A DNA stretch of 6,295 nucleotides, taken from NCBI GenBank assembly GCA_017631745.1, contig JAGBSR010000064.1, positions 1 to 6,295 of the forward strand, in the 5' to 3' direction. The translations under genes and the position numbers were made by a program. This document shows, piece by piece, positions 4,096 to 6,295 of this stretch (positions within the stretch are counted from its first letter, which is position 1; the number at the start of each line of letters is the position of its first letter). The stretch is from Clostridia bacterium. GTDB lineage: Bacteria > Bacillota > Clostridia > Oscillospirales > Acutalibacteraceae. The notes beneath the pieces were generated by a model. That model ran no database searches and was not told the origin of the DNA. It saw nothing but the letters and a program-made list of their open reading frames with translations.

Positions 4096-5271
4096 TCAGC
4101 TTGCCTGTGCAAGTCTTTCAGCTTCTTTTACATTTTCAGTGTTGCCGTATTGCTCTGCAATTTCATATGCGGTTTTGCCTGCAGCATCCTTCATAGTAAG
4201 CTCGAAGCCTTTATCTAAAAACGCCTTTATTGCCTCACTCTCACCGAAAGCCGCCGTAAAGAAAAATGCAAGCTTCTGACCGTAGGTTTTAAAAAACATT
4301 CTCTTGCCGCTTAACTCGTCTATTACTCCCTGAGTGTTGCCGAGAATTGCATTTTCAAGAAGAGGGTCAAGACCCGTTGTACCAAAGGAAGCCTTTGTAG
4401 CTTCGGCAATAGACTTTATGGCTGTATATGAAAGCTCCTGAGCGTACTCAACTGCAAAGGTGATAATATCTTTGCTCAGAAGAAGCGAATTTGTAATAAG
4501 GCTTTCAATCAGCTGTTCATCACCAACAGATATTGCATCCTTGAGAGGATTAAAGGCCTGAATGCCCGAGACCTGAGTTGTTTCGGTCGTGGTGGTAGTA
4601 TCTTCATATTTAGGCACGCTCAGCTCATTGAAGGCAATTAAGCCCACAGCTACCGCAAGTACCAGTGCCACCGCCATAAACATAACCTTGAATATAGGAT
4701 GAATTCTTGTCCCTGACTCTTCGATGACTACGGGGCCATTTGTGTTTACAGGCTCGCTCTCAGGCTCTCGCGTGTACTCCTCAGCACTCTGATAATTCTG
4801 AGGTGATTCTTCCTCTTCTTCATACTCAATATCCTGTGATTCCTGAACCTGCTGTGTGAATTCTTCGGGATAAATCTCTCTTAAAACCTGAGCCTTTATT
4901 CTCTCTGCAAATTCTTCATCCCTGTCAGGCTCTATATTCCCGAGAATTTCGTCCATCTTTTCCACAGTCAAATCGGGGAAAGCTGTCTCACCGTCGCTAT
5001 TGAGTGTGCAACGAAGATTCACCGCACGGCGTCTAACAATAACACCGAGGTAGCCTTTTATACCGGCACGGGAAATATCGACATCATCAATGTTGTTATA
5101 AAAAGCAACAAAGGAATCCGTTATGCAGTCTTCAACATCCTTTTCTGAGCCTACACCGCGAAGCACATTATATGCCACACCGTATAAAAGCTCTGCATAT
5201 GTATCAACAAGTGCCGCAACGCCCGAAGCCTCATCGGAATATATGCTCTCGAGAAGCTCATTATCTGTCAT
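4096..5271 (-). CDS. ECF sigma region 2 fused to a transmembrane helix and an ankyrin-like ectodomain
   Basis: A 391-residue protein of unusual build. Residues about 15-88 match sigma-70 region 2 of ECF factors: LVDTYAELLYGVAYNVLRG, then VEDCITDSFVAFYNNI, then GIKGYLGVIVRRRAVNLR. The segment that normally bears region 4 is missing. Instead come a short helix (118-133), a strongly acidic Gln/Glu-rich linker (140-185), one hydrophobic helix (about 192-214), a Thr-rich stalk (225-232) and a helical-repeat domain (about 238-390). The best repeat reads AAFGESEAIKAFLDKGFEL then KDAAGKTAYEIAEQYGN, a good ankyrin match; NPLKDAISVGDEQLIESLI and PLLENAILGNTQGVIDEL are weaker units. Arg189, His191 and Lys195 before the helix and acidic residues after it predict N-terminus in, ankyrins out. 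The start is the ATG at 5271, with AAAGG (5282-5286) ten bases upstream. Upstream DNA (5288-5325) is AT-rich, but no good -35 box is seen. It is monocistronic, with its own terminator. Function is unknown; a membrane-tethered regulator is inferred. Confidence 0.82.
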   Translation of the reverse strand: MTDNELLESIYSDEASGVAALVDTYAELLYGVAYNVLRGVGSEKDVEDCITDSFVAFYNNIDDVDISRAGIKGYLGVIVRRRAVNLRCTLNSDGETAFPDLTVEKMDEILGNIEPDRDEEFAERIKAQVLREIYPEEFTQQVQESQDIEYEEEEESPQNYQSAEEYTREPESEPVNTNGPVVIEESGTRIHPIFKVMFMAVALVLAVAVGLIAFNELSVPKYEDTTTTTETTQVSGIQAFNPLKDAISVGDEQLIESLITNSLLLSKDIITFAVEYAQELSYTAIKSIAEATKASFGTTGLDPLLENAILGNTQGVIDELSGKRMFFKTYGQKLAFFFTAAFGESEAIKAFLDKGFELTMKDAAGKTAYEIAEQYGNTENVKEAERLAQAS

Positions 5272-5342
5272 AGTCCCACAACCTTTCGATTTTTATATAT
5301 AATCATAAAGTAAAATTAACATTAAACTGTGTCTGAATTTTT

Positions 5343-5379
5343 AAAGTGACAGCAAAGCTCATGTGTCTGCTGTCACTTT
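5343..5379 (-). terminator. Hairpin terminator after the CHR transporter pair
   Basis: AAAGTGACAGCA (5343-5354) and TGCTGTCACTTT (5368-5379) form a perfect 12-bp stem with a 13-base loop, two bases after the stop codon of the second CHR gene. Read on the - strand the stem ends in TTT and continues TAAAAATT, a weak tail. On the + strand the T run is better, but no + strand gene lies upstream, so a - strand role is preferred. Confidence 0.65.
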
Positions 5380-5380
5380 T

Positions 5381-5971
5381 TTACATTTTAAAGATAATGC
5401 CTGCCACTGCCGATAAAGCGATAAGTGCAATAGGATGCAACTTTTTGAATTTAGTGGCAAGGAAAAACACCAAAGCAGAAAGAATTATGCTTTTATAATC
5501 AATGGCCATAAGGAAGTTTCCGCCCTGTGCCATCGCTTCGCTGTTATAAAAAGCAATCTTTGCAACGCCGAGCCAGGCTGCAGCGATAAGACCTACACTT
5601 GCTGCACGAAGACCGTAGAAAGCATACTCAACATATTTGGAGTCGCGGAATTTCATCAGCATTCTTGAGACTATCATTATAACTATAACGCAAGGGGTTA
5701 CCTCGCCGAGACTTGCAACAATACTGCCCAGGACACCGAAGGGTGCACCGAGCTCACTGCCTACCTGATAGCCGATATAGGTTGCCATATTTATACCGAT
5801 GGGCCCGGGTGTCGACTCTGAGATTGCCACCATATTGGAAATATCCATAGCATCAAACCAGCCCGTTGTCTCTCCCATTGCAGTCAGGAAAGGCAAAGTA
5901 GCAAGTCCGCCGCCCACAGAGAAAAGTCCCACCACAAAAAATCTTGCAAAAAGTTCGAGGAAAATCATCAT
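5381..5971 (-). CDS. Chromate transporter family protein, short-chain CHR subunit (second of pair)
   Basis: A 196-residue integral membrane protein with one CHR domain. The two family signatures are FSVGGGLATLPFL (17-29) and STPGPIGINMATYIGYQVG (53-71). Further hydrophobic segments lie at about 74-104, 119-140, 161-173 and 179-195, and YGLRAASVGLIAAA (119-132) is also typical. Short-chain CHR proteins are about half the length of ChrA and work as pairs from adjacent genes. ChrA itself exports chromate with proton or sulfate exchange, while the physiological substrate of the anaerobe versions is unproven. The first Met at 5971 is preferred over the adjacent Met2 because GGAGGA (5981-5986) is nine bases from it. 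The start overlaps the TGA of the upstream CHR gene (ATGATG), a sign of translational coupling. A hairpin terminator follows directly. Confidence 0.92.
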   Translation of the reverse strand: MMIFLELFARFFVVGLFSVGGGLATLPFLTAMGETTGWFDAMDISNMVAISESTPGPIGINMATYIGYQVGSELGAPFGVLGSIVASLGEVTPCVIVIMIVSRMLMKFRDSKYVEYAFYGLRAASVGLIAAAWLGVAKIAFYNSEAMAQGGNFLMAIDYKSIILSALVFFLATKFKKLHPIALIALSAVAGIIFKM

Positions 5972-6295
5972 TTTTTCTTTTCCTCCTTTGGCTTTCTGAT
6001 GCCTGCAGAGTTAAGCACAAGACCGCAAACACCTGCGGTAACAACAAAAATCACGGGAGACAAATCGGTAAAAAAGGATAACGCCGCAACTGCCAGGAAT
6101 ATTATCACTGCGAAAATATCCACAAGGCTTTTCTTTGCGATTTTCCACATTGCACTGAGAATAAGTGCAACAACTGCGGCGCGTATACCCGAAAATGCCC
6201 ACTGCACAACCACGTAATCCTGAACACCGCTGACAAATGCGGCAATGATGCCCACAATTATAATTGACGGAGTAATCATACCGAGAGTTGCAAAG
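5968..6295 (-). CDS. Chromate transporter family protein, short-chain CHR subunit (first of pair, partial, 5' end outside window)
   Basis: The frame is open from the right edge to a TGA at 5970-5968 and gives about 108 residues, the C-terminal half of a short CHR protein. It begins FATLGMITPSIIIV, the conserved mid-protein CHR motif (ATLG...PS), so the ATG at 6279 is internal rather than the start. FSGIRAAVVALILSAMWKIAKKS matches the CHR segment GLRAA.VGLI..A seen at the same place in the downstream partner. Two more hydrophobic stretches follow, and a very basic tail (IRKPKEEKKK) probably faces the cytoplasm. It overlaps the next gene by four bases, so the two should be made together and function as a heterodimeric anion transporter. 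The first half, with the GGG and TPGP signatures, lies beyond the window. Confidence 0.88.
   Translation of the reverse strand, partial: FATLGMITPSIIIVGIIAAFVSGVQDYVVVQWAFSGIRAAVVALILSAMWKIAKKSLVDIFAVIIFLAVAALSFFTDLSPVIFVVTAGVCGLVLNSAGIRKPKEEKKK

Overview
The window looks like a chromosomal segment of a low-to-moderate-GC Firmicute, most likely a gut-type Clostridium relative (Ruminococcaceae/Oscillospirales-like). The grounds are AGGAGG-type ribosome binding sites, sigma-A-like promoters, strong intrinsic terminators, an NrdR/CysK/MltG gene set with Firmicute-like sequences, and intergenic repeats. The taxonomic placement is inference, as no marker RNA is present.

Layout. Two genes lie on the + strand: the 3' end of mltG (1-197) and a membrane-anchored alpha/beta-hydrolase esterase (498-1379). 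Everything to the right is on the - strand. An operon of a sugar-phosphate-isomerase-like TIM-barrel protein, nrdR and cysK (3957 down to 1736) has its own extended -10 promoter. Upstream of it is a single-gene unit (5271-4096) with its own terminator. At the right edge a two-gene chromate-transporter-family (CHR) pair (6295-5381) enters the window already in progress.

Two intergenic stretches of 300 bp or more hold no gene: 198-497 and 1380-1735. They carry two diverged copies of one dispersed repeat (about 130 and 240 bp). Both copies have the same order: a GGCGGGCAGG hairpin, five degenerate 7-bp units (ATTCTGC-like), a GGGC-TNC-GCCC mini-hairpin, and an AAGCTTTT palindrome ending in TTGAC. 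Copy 2 carries about 114 bp of extra GC-rich, hairpin-forming sequence. Copy 1 appears to supply the -35 box of the esterase promoter. Copy 2 sits between the convergent esterase and cysK ends and probably helps stop transcription from both sides.

The most unusual gene is 4096-5271. It encodes an ECF-type sigma region 2 with no recognisable region 4, then an acidic linker, one transmembrane helix, a Thr-rich stalk, and a C-terminal ankyrin-like helical repeat domain predicted to lie outside the membrane. This is not a standard sigma factor or anti-sigma factor and may be a membrane-tethered regulator of an undescribed type. The rest is largely housekeeping: cell-wall glycan processing (MltG), control of ribonucleotide reductase genes (NrdR), cysteine synthesis (CysK) and anion export (CHR pair).
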